Below, in pieces: positions 35,691 to 44,513 of a stretch of DNA of 64,000 nt (position 1 is the first letter of the stretch; each line of letters starts with the position of its first letter). The stretch spans positions 1,612,001 through 1,676,000 of the forward strand of contig CP011265.1 in assembly GCA_000972765.1 (NCBI GenBank). Reading direction: 5' to 3'. The translations under genes and the position numbers were made by a program. The notes below the pieces were generated by a model. The model did not search any database. It saw only the letters and a list, made by a program, of their open reading frames with translations, and was not told the origin of the DNA. This stretch comes from Verrucomicrobia bacterium IMCC26134 (GTDB lineage Bacteria; Verrucomicrobiota; Verrucomicrobiia; Opitutales; Opitutaceae).

Positions 35691-36635
35691 TTAGGCGGTG
35701 GGCGTAACGGCCTCGGGACTGCCGCCGGCGCAGAGGTAGAGACAGGCCATGCGCACGGCGATTCCATTGGTCACCTGTTCGAGGATCACGCTCCGGTCGC
35801 CATCGGCTAGATCGCTATCAATCTCGACCCCACGATTAATGGGGCCCGGGTGCATGATGATCGCCTTGGGGTGAAGCCAGCTGGCGCGGGTTTTGTTCAG
35901 CCCGAACATCGAGGTGTATTCGCCCAAGCTGGGGAACATGGTCGCGGTCTGGCGCTCGTGTTGTATTCGAAGCAACATGACGACCTCGGCGTCAGCCAGG
36001 GCGGAACGAAGATCGTGCGAGACTTTTACGCCCAGGGTTTCCAGCGGACGAGGCACCAGGGTGGCGGGTCCGCAGAGGGTGACATCGGCGCCGAATTTGA
36101 CCAGGGCGTGGATGTTGGACCGGGCGACGCGACTGAAAAGGATGTCGCCCAGGATGACGATGCGCCGGCCTTTCAGCGTGCCGAGGTGCTCCTTCATGGT
36201 GAAGGTGTCGAGGAGGCCCTGGGTGGGGTGCTCGTGCGAGCCGTCCCCGGCATTAATAACGGGTATGCCGAGTATTTTGGAAAGATAGAGCGGGGAGCCG
36301 GCGCAATTGTGGCGAATGACAATCATGTCTGCGCCCAGGGCGGCGATATTCTCGGCGGTGTCACGTAGGGTCTCTCCTTTGGTGGTGGAGGAGCTGGCGG
36401 CGTCGAACGAAATGACATCCGCGCTGAGCCGCTTTGCGGCCATGTCAAACGCCATGCGGGTGCGCGTGCTTGGTTCGAGGAAGAGATTTACGATGGTCTT
36501 GCCGCGCAAGGCGGGGACTTTTTTCACGCTGCGGCCGAGGATTTTCTTAAAGGCTGTGGCAGTGGTGTGAATCTGCTCGATCTCGGCGAGGGAGAGTTCT
36601 TCGAGCGTGAGGAGGTGGCGGCGTGTCCAAGACAT
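35691..36635 (-). CDS. pyrB: Aspartate carbamoyltransferase catalytic subunit
   Basis: PyrB joins carbamoyl phosphate and aspartate. The 314-residue protein has the phosphate-binding motif EPSTRTRMAFDMAAKRL, HNCAGSPLYLSKILGIPVINAGDGSHEHPTQGLLD, the strand VILGDILFSRVARSN and the loop LRIQHERQ. No regulatory subunit gene (pyrI) is present in this operon. PyrR upstream is the likely regulator. Confidence 0.97.
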   Translation of the reverse strand: MSWTRRHLLTLEELSLAEIEQIHTTATAFKKILGRSVKKVPALRGKTIVNLFLEPSTRTRMAFDMAAKRLSADVISFDAASSSTTKGETLRDTAENIAALGADMIVIRHNCAGSPLYLSKILGIPVINAGDGSHEHPTQGLLDTFTMKEHLGTLKGRRIVILGDILFSRVARSNIHALVKFGADVTLCGPATLVPRPLETLGVKVSHDLRSALADAEVVMLLRIQHERQTATMFPSLGEYTSMFGLNKTRASWLHPKAIIMHPGPINRGVEIDSDLADGDRSVILEQVTNGIAVRMACLYLCAGGSPEAVTPTA

Positions 36636-36701
36636 AGGAGGGAAATGACCAAAGCACTATGATCTCGCGGTGCGTGATCCAAAGGGCCTTAGCGTGGGTG
36701 G

Positions 36702-37331
36702 TTATTTGGCGGGACGTGAGATAGTGATGGAGTCGTTGCGCGCATCCGTGCCGTGGAGGACCACGGTGACTTTCTCGTTGGCGCCGGCTTTGACGATGAG
36801 ACCGGTGTAGTCAGCGGCTACAGGGAGGGTGCGACCTCCGCGATCGACGAGGATGGCGAGTTCGACCTTGGCGGGGCGTCCGTGGTCAAAAAGTTCATCC
36901 AGGGCGGCCTTTACGGTGCGCCCTGATTGAAGGACATCATCCACGAGGATGACGTTGGCATCCGTGACATCGATTGGAATGAGGGTGGGGGTAAACTCTT
37001 TCGGGATGGGCTGACGGCCGATATCGTCGCGGTGGAAGGAGATGTCGATGATTCCGGTGCGCGGACGTGAACCCTCCGGATAGTATTTACGCAGGAGCAG
37101 TTGCAGGCGGGTGACGACGTGGACTCCTCCGTTGGCTATGCCAAGAAGGATGAGGCGACGGGCAGAGTCGGAGGGGTGGTGTTCTGCGATGGCGGCTGAG
37201 ATGTTATCGAGCGCGCGGGAGAGTTCTGCGGCGGGGATACGAGTGGGATCGGGCACGGTGGGTGGTTTTTGACTAGGGTGAATCAGAGGGTAAAGCCCGA
37301 ATGATGAGCCTGACGGCGCCGATACGGCCAT
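36702..37331 (-). CDS. pyrR: Bifunctional pyr operon regulator / uracil phosphoribosyltransferase
   Basis: PyrR-type proteins bind pyr mRNA or act as a weak uracil phosphoribosyltransferase. The PRPP-binding loop VILVDDVLQSGRTVKAAL and the stretch GIIDISFHRDDIGRQP are clear. From the ATG at 37331 the product has 209 residues. The first 25 look unlike the family, and an in-frame GTG at 37256 gives about 184 residues, closer to the usual 180, so the later start may be correct. It is first in pyrR-pyrB-pyrC. I do not see a clear PyrR-binding attenuator in the 66 bases before pyrB. Confidence 0.9.
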   Translation of the reverse strand: MAVSAPSGSSFGLYPLIHPSQKPPTVPDPTRIPAAELSRALDNISAAIAEHHPSDSARRLILLGIANGGVHVVTRLQLLLRKYYPEGSRPRTGIIDISFHRDDIGRQPIPKEFTPTLIPIDVTDANVILVDDVLQSGRTVKAALDELFDHGRPAKVELAILVDRGGRTLPVAADYTGLIVKAGANEKVTVVLHGTDARNDSITISRPAK

Positions 37332-37471
37332 GGCGTGTATCTAATGCACGGTTTGTTTTTTCGTTTGCCAACTCCATGGTCATTGAAGCTTTTTCATCAT
37401 TCTTACCCCATGCTAAAGAACTTATTTATATTAGTCCCCGAGCTTGGGGTCTTGTAAAAAAACGCCTTAAT

Positions 37472-39370
37472 ATGTGCGGCATTGCAGGTTATTTTGGATC
37501 GGAGAGATTTGAGGTGGAGCGCATGAAGCGCTCCTTGTCGCATCGTGGGCCCGACGGCAACGGAAGCTGGAGTGCCGGCACAGGGTCGGGCATGGGAGTG
37601 CATCTGGTGCATACCCGTCTGTCCATTTTGGATCTCTCAAATGCGGCTGCGCAACCGATGAAAGACGCGGAGTCGGGCGCGGTGATCGCCTTCAATGGGG
37701 AAATTTTCAATTTTCGCGCTTTGCGCGCTGGATTAGGCGGGCAGGAATCCTTTAGCAGCACCGGAGACACGGAGGTGTTGCTACGTGGTCTGGTTGCGCG
37801 CGGGCCGTCGTTTTTCGCGGAACTGGACGGCATGTATGCGGTATTGTTATATGACCCCCAAGGACGACGACTTATCATCGCGCGAGATCCGATGGGTATA
37901 AAGCCGCTCTACTACGCCCGAACGAGGGCTGGCGGTTGGTTATTTGCGTCCGAGGTGAGGGCTATTTTGCAATCCGGGCTATGGGCCGGCGGGATGAACG
38001 CCGATGGGGTGATGGATTACCTGCGCTTTGGCTCTCTTCAGGAGCCTGACACGCTTTTCACCGGTATAAACGAATTTCCCGCAGGCCAATGTGGGATCAT
38101 AAGCGTGGATGCTCCAGAACGGATCAGAATGGAGTCTTTCTGGCCGATCGAAAGGCTCATGCACAAGGCTCCGCCAGCCAATGTGTCGGAGTGGCACCGG
38201 GAAGTCTGGCATGATACGATCAAGGAGCATCTCGAATCCGATGTGCAGACGGGAGTGTTCCTCTCCGCGGGCATGGATTCTACCGCGATTGTCGAGGCGA
38301 TACCTGTCGAGGATCGTGAACGCGTAACGGCATTTACTCTGGCAGGCGAACTGACCTCGACCGACGAAGGCGCGCTCGCGGCAGCAACGGCGAAGAATCT
38401 GGGTGTTCGCCATCAGATCGTTCGATTGAGCGAGCAGGAGGTGCTGGCTTGGGTCCGGGACGGCTTTGAGGCGATGGACCAGCCTTCGGGTGACGGCGTA
38501 AATATATACCTGGTGTCTCGGGCATCGAAGGCGGCCAACCTCACGGTCGCGTTGGCGGGCACCGGAGCGGATGAGTTACACGGCGCTTATGGCCACGCCG
38601 AGAGTCTTCCCAAGCTTGCTCGTATGATGACGATTGCAGGCCCGCTGGCTGGTTTGATGAAGTGGGGTGCGGAGCGGGCTTATGAAGTGGTGCGCGGCGG
38701 AGTCGCGGCCGAGCGACTTCAACTCATGCTCGATGAGGCGCCCAGCCTCTGGCGCATGGCATTCGAAAAACGACGTTTTTATACCCAGTCGCAGATAAAG
38801 ACGCTATGGCCCGAGGCGGCAGGACTGGTGCAGCGCTGGCGGGTGCCGAGTGATTGGCCGGGGGAATTTGCGCGGTTGGATCCCTTTAACGAGGTGTCGC
38901 TCGCCGAGATGAAGGGCTACATGCGTAATATGCTTTTGCGCGACGCTGACTGGGCAACGATGGCCAACCAGCAGGAGCTGAGAGTGCCTTTTCTCGGAAA
39001 GAAATACGTCGAGTGTGTGCTTCGTATTTCGCCGACGGATCGCCATCCTGGCGGAGGGGTTAAAAAACCTTTGATCGCATCTGGGATTTCGGCCGCCAAT
39101 CAAGAGATCATCCGGCGTCCCAAGACGGGTTTTAATCTCTCCTGCGGTCAGATGCTATTGGGCCCGTTCCGTGATCAAATGCACGCAGCCGCAGCCACTC
39201 TTAACAATCGGCTTGGCTTCGCCCTCGATGCGGAAACCGCTTTGAATCAGTTGGCGGCCAGTAGATCTCCGCGCGATGCATTTCGACTCTGGTCTTTAAT
39301 GAGTCTTGGACTTTATGTGGGTCGACATGCCGAAACCACCGGGGCTTTGTCGATCAGCCACGCCCGTTAA
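37472..39370 (+). CDS. asnB: Asparagine synthase (glutamine-hydrolysing), amidotransferase of the polysaccharide cluster
   Basis: The ATG at 37472 gives MCGIAGYFG, so Cys2 becomes the N-terminal nucleophile. The longer open frame upstream cannot be right for this family. The 632-residue protein has the glutaminase domain (RGPDGNGSW, VHTRLSILDLS, AFNGEIFNFRALR, GDTEVLLRGL) and the ATP-dependent synthetase domain (FLSAGMDSTAIVEAI, LAGTGADELHGAYGHAE). It is the first gene of a plus-strand run of surface-polysaccharide genes. In such clusters AsnB-like enzymes often amidate a sugar carboxylate or precursor rather than make asparagine, which is inferred here. Confidence 0.92.
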   Translation: MCGIAGYFGSERFEVERMKRSLSHRGPDGNGSWSAGTGSGMGVHLVHTRLSILDLSNAAAQPMKDAESGAVIAFNGEIFNFRALRAGLGGQESFSSTGDTEVLLRGLVARGPSFFAELDGMYAVLLYDPQGRRLIIARDPMGIKPLYYARTRAGGWLFASEVRAILQSGLWAGGMNADGVMDYLRFGSLQEPDTLFTGINEFPAGQCGIISVDAPERIRMESFWPIERLMHKAPPANVSEWHREVWHDTIKEHLESDVQTGVFLSAGMDSTAIVEAIPVEDRERVTAFTLAGELTSTDEGALAAATAKNLGVRHQIVRLSEQEVLAWVRDGFEAMDQPSGDGVNIYLVSRASKAANLTVALAGTGADELHGAYGHAESLPKLARMMTIAGPLAGLMKWGAERAYEVVRGGVAAERLQLMLDEAPSLWRMAFEKRRFYTQSQIKTLWPEAAGLVQRWRVPSDWPGEFARLDPFNEVSLAEMKGYMRNMLLRDADWATMANQQELRVPFLGKKYVECVLRISPTDRHPGGGVKKPLIASGISAANQEIIRRPKTGFNLSCGQMLLGPFRDQMHAAAATLNNRLGFALDAETALNQLAASRSPRDAFRLWSLMSLGLYVGRHAETTGALSISHAR

Positions 39371-39408
39371 TTTTTTCCCTATTAGCACGTCAAACAATCA
39401 ATAAACCA

Positions 39409-40119
39409 ATGTCATCATCAGGAGGCAAAATTCCCCGTGTATTGATTGTGCTCATCGGCCTGCTGGTGTGCTCCAATCTAGGCACCGCGCTGGTGGCTTT
39501 TTTGGTCATCGATCGACTCGATGAACGTTACTCGACCGAATTCAATAAAGCGGTGCCAGGTTTACATGAACTCATGTTGCTCGCGCAGGAGTCTACCAAC
39601 ACCCATCGGGCTGCGGGTAATCTCTTGCTGGCGAGAGATGTGTCCGAATCCAAACTGATGTGGACCAGACTCGAAGAGGTCCGGCAGAAGGAACTCGATC
39701 GATTAACCGAGGTTTTTTCGAAGGGTCCAGTATCTGCGGGCGATCCGATGGCGCCCCTCTGGTCGGCTTCTCATACTTACAATCAATCACTTGCTGAATA
39801 TCTTGAGCTTGTGCGCAATGGCAATCGAGACGTGGCTTTGGCATATCGACTTGATAAGCTTCGACCGTCTTTCGATCTCTATCAGCAACGCCAGCGCGAG
39901 GAGTCTATCCGGTTGAATTTTGAGGCGATGCAATCGAACAGGGAAATTTCCGCTCAGGCTAAAGAACGTCAGAGTTTGCTACTGGGTTTCGGCGGATGGC
40001 CGTTTCTCGTCTTGATCGCCATGCTGGCTATCTTCGCAGTGCTTGGTTTCGTCCTCTGGAAGCAGTTGCGGAGTATTGAAAATAGCGAAGGCACGCTTCG
40101 CACCGACCGTTCGTTTTAA
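39409..40119 (+). CDS. Membrane protein with four-helix-bundle sensor-like domain
   Basis: The 236-residue protein has a membrane helix at about 11-33 (VLIVLIGLLVCSNLGTALVAFLVI), an extracytoplasmic helical region of about 150 residues and a second helix near 195-220. This is the layout of the ligand-binding half of methyl-accepting chemotaxis proteins (4HB_MCP-like). It then stops about 15 residues after the second helix, without HAMP or signalling domain. I do not recognise the family. It sits 38 bases after asnB and 130 before the phosphosugar transferase, so it may belong to the cluster as a membrane partner. Confidence 0.75.
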   Translation: MSSSGGKIPRVLIVLIGLLVCSNLGTALVAFLVIDRLDERYSTEFNKAVPGLHELMLLAQESTNTHRAAGNLLLARDVSESKLMWTRLEEVRQKELDRLTEVFSKGPVSAGDPMAPLWSASHTYNQSLAEYLELVRNGNRDVALAYRLDKLRPSFDLYQQRQREESIRLNFEAMQSNREISAQAKERQSLLLGFGGWPFLVLIAMLAIFAVLGFVLWKQLRSIENSEGTLRTDRSF

Positions 40120-40249
40120 ATAGCTGGAATGCCTTTTTGCGGGTATTTAACCTTGGTTTTATTAAGTCAAAAATGGGTGACTTTATCTGCTTTGGGTTGG
40201 CAGGGGATAGTCCTACCGCAATCTTGGTCGTTCGTTTTGTCACCGACGC

Positions 40250-41296
40250 ATGTCTTTAATATCCTTATCGCCCCTCTATTTCAGTGCGTTGACGGCTTAT
40301 TTACTGGGGTGGCCTGGCTATGGGTTGCTGCTCCGTTTGGGGGTGATTGATAAGCCCAATGCGCGATCATCCCACGGTGTGCCCACGGTGCGTGGAGGCG
40401 GAGTATCAATAATCGCTACGATCCTTTGTGCGATTACTCTTTGGCTGTGCATTGAGACAGGTGCAGGTTCACAAAAGACGATTCTCGCAGCGGTGGGGGG
40501 CGCGGTGCTGGTGCTTGCCGGGGTGTCATTTATGGATGATCTACGCTCGGTGGGTGCACGTTTGCGTTTTGGGTGCCATGCGGCGGCCGCCCTCGCCGTT
40601 TTACTGACGGCGGGAATCCCTCGAACAGCCTTCGGTGGCAATCTCGGGTTGGTTGTAACCGCTGGATTGGCCTTGGTGGGTTTCCTCTGGGTTGCGGGCC
40701 ATACCAATGCCTTTAACTTCATGGACGGCATCAATGGACTGGCGGCGGGGCAGGCCGTGATAACCGGCCTAGCAACAGCAGGCCTTGCCTGGGCTGTGGG
40801 ACTGACCCCGGACCACCCCATCATTTGGCTTGCTCTGATCACAGCAGGAGCAGCGGCAGGTTTTTTTCCGCACAACTTTCCCCGCGCGAGGATGTTTATG
40901 GGGGACGTGAGCAGCGCGCCGCTGGGCTTTCTGCTGGCCGTGCTTGGTTGGTGGCTGGCCTGTGAAGCGGGTTGGTGGTTGCTGCTCCCTGTTGGGCTGA
41001 TCCACGCAAACTTCGTTCTCGATACTGGCTTCACGCTCGTGCGTCGAATTCTGCGCGGTGAGCGTTGGCATGAACCGCACCGTGAACATTTTTATCAAAG
41101 ATTGGTGCGAAGCGGACGCAGCCATGCCGACGTGACGCTCCGTGAGTTGGCCTTGCAAAGCATAAACGCGGGCGTGGTGATTTACGCTGTGAAGGCCGGT
41201 GGGGGGTGGGTGTTACTTGCGGCGGTGCTTGTGGCGGCGGTTTGGATTGGGTTTTTCCTGTATGCCGAACGAGGGTTTCGTGCGTCAAAAGCATGA
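40250..41296 (+). CDS. WecA/MraY-family undecaprenyl-phosphate sugar-1-phosphate transferase
   Basis: The 348-residue, roughly ten-helix protein shows VIDKPNARSSHGVPTVRGGG, LVLAGVSFMDDL, HTNAFNFMDGINGLAAGQAV with the catalytic aspartates, and FPRARMFMGDVSSAPLGFLLA. The C-terminal REHFYQRLVRSGRSHADVTL carries the His-containing HEPHREH loop typical of WecA-like enzymes. It would transfer a UDP-sugar phosphate to undecaprenyl phosphate to start a polysaccharide. A second, PglC-type initiating enzyme lies in the same cluster at 48564, so one of them may start a separate chain. Confidence 0.9.
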   Translation: MSLISLSPLYFSALTAYLLGWPGYGLLLRLGVIDKPNARSSHGVPTVRGGGVSIIATILCAITLWLCIETGAGSQKTILAAVGGAVLVLAGVSFMDDLRSVGARLRFGCHAAAALAVLLTAGIPRTAFGGNLGLVVTAGLALVGFLWVAGHTNAFNFMDGINGLAAGQAVITGLATAGLAWAVGLTPDHPIIWLALITAGAAAGFFPHNFPRARMFMGDVSSAPLGFLLAVLGWWLACEAGWWLLLPVGLIHANFVLDTGFTLVRRILRGERWHEPHREHFYQRLVRSGRSHADVTLRELALQSINAGVVIYAVKAGGGWVLLAAVLVAAVWIGFFLYAERGFRASKA

Positions 41297-41381
41297 GTCT
41301 GACTGAACGATCATCTAAGCGGCCGGTCGTTTTGTCGCTTGAACCGGTGCGTCGGGCGCAATGGGTTTGCGGGCATCTCGA

Positions 41382-41621
41382 ATGAAGTCCTCTCCCTCTC
41401 TACTTTCCGTCGTCAATCAGGTTCTCGCTAACAAACGCCGGCCTGCCGTGGCTGCGCTAGCACCTGACACGAGACTCCGCGAGGAGCTGGGCTTTGATTC
41501 GCTCGATCTCGCCGAGTTGACCGTGCGACTCGAGGAGGCCTTCGGCGTGGATATTTTTGCGGCAGGCGTGGTGGGCACGGCGGGGGAAATCGAGGCGAGG
41601 CTGCCTCCCGAAAGGAAATGA
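41382..41621 (+). CDS. Acyl carrier protein
   Basis: From the ATG at 41382 the product has 79 residues; a start at 41361 would add seven. The phosphopantetheine attachment site is the Ser in ELGFDSLDLAEL, about residue 40, followed by VRLEEAFGVDI. It is a stand-alone ACP, not the fatty-acid synthesis one by context. Its stop overlaps the next start by four bases (ATGA), so it is translated together with the acyl-AMP ligase. Confidence 0.88.
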   Translation: MKSSPSLLSVVNQVLANKRRPAVAALAPDTRLREELGFDSLDLAELTVRLEEAFGVDIFAAGVVGTAGEIEARLPPERK

Positions 41622-42919
41622 AAGCGCTCACGGAAGACGCCGATTGCCTTTGGCTGGATCCTGCGACCGGTGTGCGGGTGACTTACGGCGAGTTACGGGA
41701 ACAGGCAGGGCTTGACGAATTGGAGTGGCGTCCTTGGTTATGCCCAGAGACGCCCGGCGAGGCGGTGCTTGGTTTGCTTACGGCGCTGCTGATCGGGCAG
41801 GAGTTGACCTTGGTGGATGCGGATTTGAGCGCAGAGGAGGCGCGTGCGGTTGGTGCGACTCAGGAGCGATTGGCTGAGGTGCGCCGAGTGCCGGGGCGCC
41901 GCTTCGAATCGGCGGCGACCATGATTGATCGCATAAGAGAGGAGTGGAAAGCGGGTGTGGCGGCCGGCTTCCGGTTAACTCTTTTTACCTCTGGCTCAAC
42001 CGGCTTGCCAAAGCAGGTGACGCATAGGCTCGATGGACTTGCGCGCATGCTTCGTCTTGGCGAGCGACATCGGGAAGATGTCTGGGGATTGGCTTATAAT
42101 CCCACGCACATCGCCGGTGTGCAGGTGATCCTTCAGGCTTTTTTTAACGGTAATGTTCTCGTGCATCTTTTCGGACTGGAACCGGCAAAAGTGTGGTCCG
42201 AAGTCAGTTTGGCTGGAATCAGCCATCTCTCTGCGACGCCCAGTTTTTACCGGATGTTGCTTGCGGTGGCGGAGGCAAAATCGAATTCGAATGAAGCATC
42301 GATTGCGTGCGGCGTTCGCGCAATCACCCTGGGCGGCGAACGCAGTGACGAGGGCTTGCGTTTGCGGTTAGCGGCATGTTTTCCAGCGGCCAAGATTCGC
42401 AATGTATACGCTTCCACGGAGGCGGGCGCACTCTTTGCTTCAGAGGGGGATATTTTTACGCTCTCCACCGATTTGGTGGGTAAGGTGCGGATCGTGGACG
42501 GAGAGTTGCAGGTGGCCTCGGCACTGCTGGGGGAGTTCGCCGGCGGCGTTGCCGCTTCGACTGATGGTTGGTATCGCACAGGGGACACGGTTGAGCTCGT
42601 ATCGAACGAACCCCTGCGCTGGCGAATAATGAGCCGGCAACGCGATTGGGTGAACGTGGGTGGACATAAAGTAAACCCCGCCGAAGTTGAAGCCGTATTG
42701 CTGGCATATCCCGGCGTTCGAGAGGCTCGAGTGTATGGCCGGGACAATTCCGTGCTCGGGCAAATCCTTTGCGCGGAGGTTGTGGCGGCGTCTACGCCGG
42801 AAGAGGTGGATTTGCGGACTTATTTGGCGGAACGCTTGCAAGGGGCTAAAGTGCCGCGGCTGATACGCGTAGTGGATCGGATCGCGCGGGGTCGGACCGG
42901 CAAGCAAGCGGGTGCTTGA
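41618..42919 (+). CDS. AMP-dependent acyl ligase (acyl-ACP synthetase-like)
   Basis: The 433-residue protein belongs to the ANL superfamily of adenylating enzymes. It has the phosphate-binding loop TLFTSGSTGLPKQVTHR, LSATPSFYRML, the acceptor-helix region NVYASTEAGALFAS, the DGWYRTGD motif and the WVNVGGHKVNPAEVEAVLLAYPGVREARVYG stretch. The final lysine region is GRTGKQAG. It is short, compared with about 500 for most relatives, because the N-terminal part is small. It overlaps the ACP gene, so the likely job is to activate a short or hydroxylated acid and load it onto that ACP. The acid is unknown. Confidence 0.88.
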   Translation: MKALTEDADCLWLDPATGVRVTYGELREQAGLDELEWRPWLCPETPGEAVLGLLTALLIGQELTLVDADLSAEEARAVGATQERLAEVRRVPGRRFESAATMIDRIREEWKAGVAAGFRLTLFTSGSTGLPKQVTHRLDGLARMLRLGERHREDVWGLAYNPTHIAGVQVILQAFFNGNVLVHLFGLEPAKVWSEVSLAGISHLSATPSFYRMLLAVAEAKSNSNEASIACGVRAITLGGERSDEGLRLRLAACFPAAKIRNVYASTEAGALFASEGDIFTLSTDLVGKVRIVDGELQVASALLGEFAGGVAASTDGWYRTGDTVELVSNEPLRWRIMSRQRDWVNVGGHKVNPAEVEAVLLAYPGVREARVYGRDNSVLGQILCAEVVAASTPEEVDLRTYLAERLQGAKVPRLIRVVDRIARGRTGKQAGA

Positions 42920-43007
42920 GTCTCGGATAGACTTGGCGCGAAACGTTTCCGTTTGTTTACTAAGGAGGGCTTGCGGGGGTGGGGTGCGCGGCCTAGGTCT
43001 TCATTCC

Positions 43008-43739
43008 ATGTCCAAAAACATCCTGATTACCGGAGTCTCGCGTGGCTTGGGTCTGGCGGTTGCGAATGCCGTGATAGCGGTGGGTTGGACGGTGTATGGC
43101 GTCAGCCGAACGAGTTCTCCGGAGTTCGCCGCACTGGCCTCTCAAGCGCCGGAGCGGGTTAAGTTTCTCGCCTTCGATCTCGCTGATGCCGATGGCGTGG
43201 CGCAGGGGATTTTTGGTGCGGATTTCGCCGGTTTACAGGTTCCGTTGCACGGCTTCGTTAACAATGCTGCTAGTGCCTATGACGATCTGGTGAGCAATCT
43301 TGATCTTGAGCGTCTGCAAGCGATGTATGCCGTGAATGTTTTCGCGCCCATGGTGGCGACCAAGCATTTCATCCGCAATGCGCTGCTTCACGGACAGGGT
43401 GGATCAATCGTGCATGTTTCCTCCATCAGTGCCCACACCGGTTACAAGGGGCTGGCGATGTATGCCTCGGCCAAAGGTGCTTTGGAGGCCTTTTCGAAAA
43501 ACACGGCGCGCGAATGGGGTGAGCGCGGCATTCGCTCGAATTGCGTGGTGCCCGGTTTCATGGAAACGGCGATGAGCGGTTCGCTTTCCGACGAGCAACG
43601 TAAGCGCATTTATTCCCGCACTGCGCTCAAGGTTCCTGCGAGTTTGGAGTCGGTGGCTGCGACGGTGGTTTTCCTGCTCGGGGAGGGCGCCTCATCGATC
43701 ACGGGGCAAAACCTGTTTGTCGATTCCGGCACGATCTGA
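43008..43739 (+). CDS. SDR oxidoreductase, FabG-like
   Basis: I start at the ATG at 43008 (243 residues, MSKNILITGVSRGLG). The longer frame from 42912 overlaps the ligase and has no conserved residues. Motifs are TGVSRGLG for the cofactor, NNAASAYDD, the active-site strand VHVSSISAHTG and the catalytic Tyr-Lys in YASAK. The C-terminus SSITGQNLFVDSGTI is usual. Following the ACP and ligase, it may reduce a 3-oxoacyl group on the ACP. A sugar-nucleotide substrate is the alternative. Confidence 0.9.
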   Translation: MSKNILITGVSRGLGLAVANAVIAVGWTVYGVSRTSSPEFAALASQAPERVKFLAFDLADADGVAQGIFGADFAGLQVPLHGFVNNAASAYDDLVSNLDLERLQAMYAVNVFAPMVATKHFIRNALLHGQGGSIVHVSSISAHTGYKGLAMYASAKGALEAFSKNTAREWGERGIRSNCVVPGFMETAMSGSLSDEQRKRIYSRTALKVPASLESVAATVVFLLGEGASSITGQNLFVDSGTI

Positions 43740-43765
43740 TCTCTGAAACGGTTTTCTCTATTCCA

Positions 43766-44398
43766 ATGAAACAACTCATCATCATCGGGGCCGGCGGCTT
43801 TGCACGCGAGGTGTTTGCCTGGGCGCGCCAGTCGGAGGGCTTTGGGACGGAGTGGGGGGTAAAGGGCTTCATCGACGATAATCCCGACGCATTAAAGGGG
43901 TTCTCCACCCCTGGGAAATGGCTTGGACGAATTGAAGACCACACTCCGGCGGCGGACGAAGTGTTCGTCTGCGCGATCGGAAACCCCTCGATCAAGCGGC
44001 AGTGTTACGAGCGTATAGAGCAGCGCGGGGGCCTATTTATCACCCTTGTCCACCGCACTGCGTTGATCGGAGATGCAGTCAATCTTGGGGCGGGATCGAT
44101 ACTATGTCCCTATTCCGTTGTTTCCGGATATAATTTGATCGGCAAGGGCGTGGTGGTTAACCTGCATGCCACCGTCGATCATGATGCGAACATCGGCGAC
44201 TGGACGCAGGTCAACTGTCACTGTGACCTCACAGGCGGGGTGCAGGTGGGGTCGGAGGTCTGGTTCAGCAGCCATGTTGCCGTTTCACCCGGTGTGCGCA
44301 TCGGCGACCGTGCCTACCTCGGCATCGGCACCGTCGTCTTACGTGACGTAGACGCGGATACTAAAGTCTTTGGCGTGCCGGCTCGTCGCCTGGAATGA
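43766..44398 (+). CDS. Sugar O/N-acyltransferase, PglD/NeuD family
   Basis: The 210-residue protein begins with the Rossmann-like MKQLIIIGAGGFAREVFAWAR, typical of the PglD-type N-terminal UDP-sugar domain. It continues in a left-handed beta helix with NLGAGSILCPYSVVSGYNLIGKGVVVNLHATVDHDANIGDW, where the His after VD is the catalytic base. PglD acetylates the C4 amino group of the UDP-sugar made by PglF and PglE. Genes of both types occur downstream in this cluster. The nearby ACP and acyl ligase raise the chance that an acyl group other than acetyl is used. Confidence 0.9.
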   Translation: MKQLIIIGAGGFAREVFAWARQSEGFGTEWGVKGFIDDNPDALKGFSTPGKWLGRIEDHTPAADEVFVCAIGNPSIKRQCYERIEQRGGLFITLVHRTALIGDAVNLGAGSILCPYSVVSGYNLIGKGVVVNLHATVDHDANIGDWTQVNCHCDLTGGVQVGSEVWFSSHVAVSPGVRIGDRAYLGIGTVVLRDVDADTKVFGVPARRLE

Positions 44399-44513
44399 GC
44401 GTTTGCGAAAGCACCCTGGCCTTTCAGCTGGGCGATACACGGATGAATCGTGGTGGATTAAAAATTTGCGTGCCAATGAGAGCGGGTTTGATTGGCGGAC
44501 ACCTAAACGCCTG

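Noticed and set aside
37301-37471. N-terminal extension of asnB
   Set aside because: The family needs Cys directly after the initiator Met, which is given only by the ATG at 37472.
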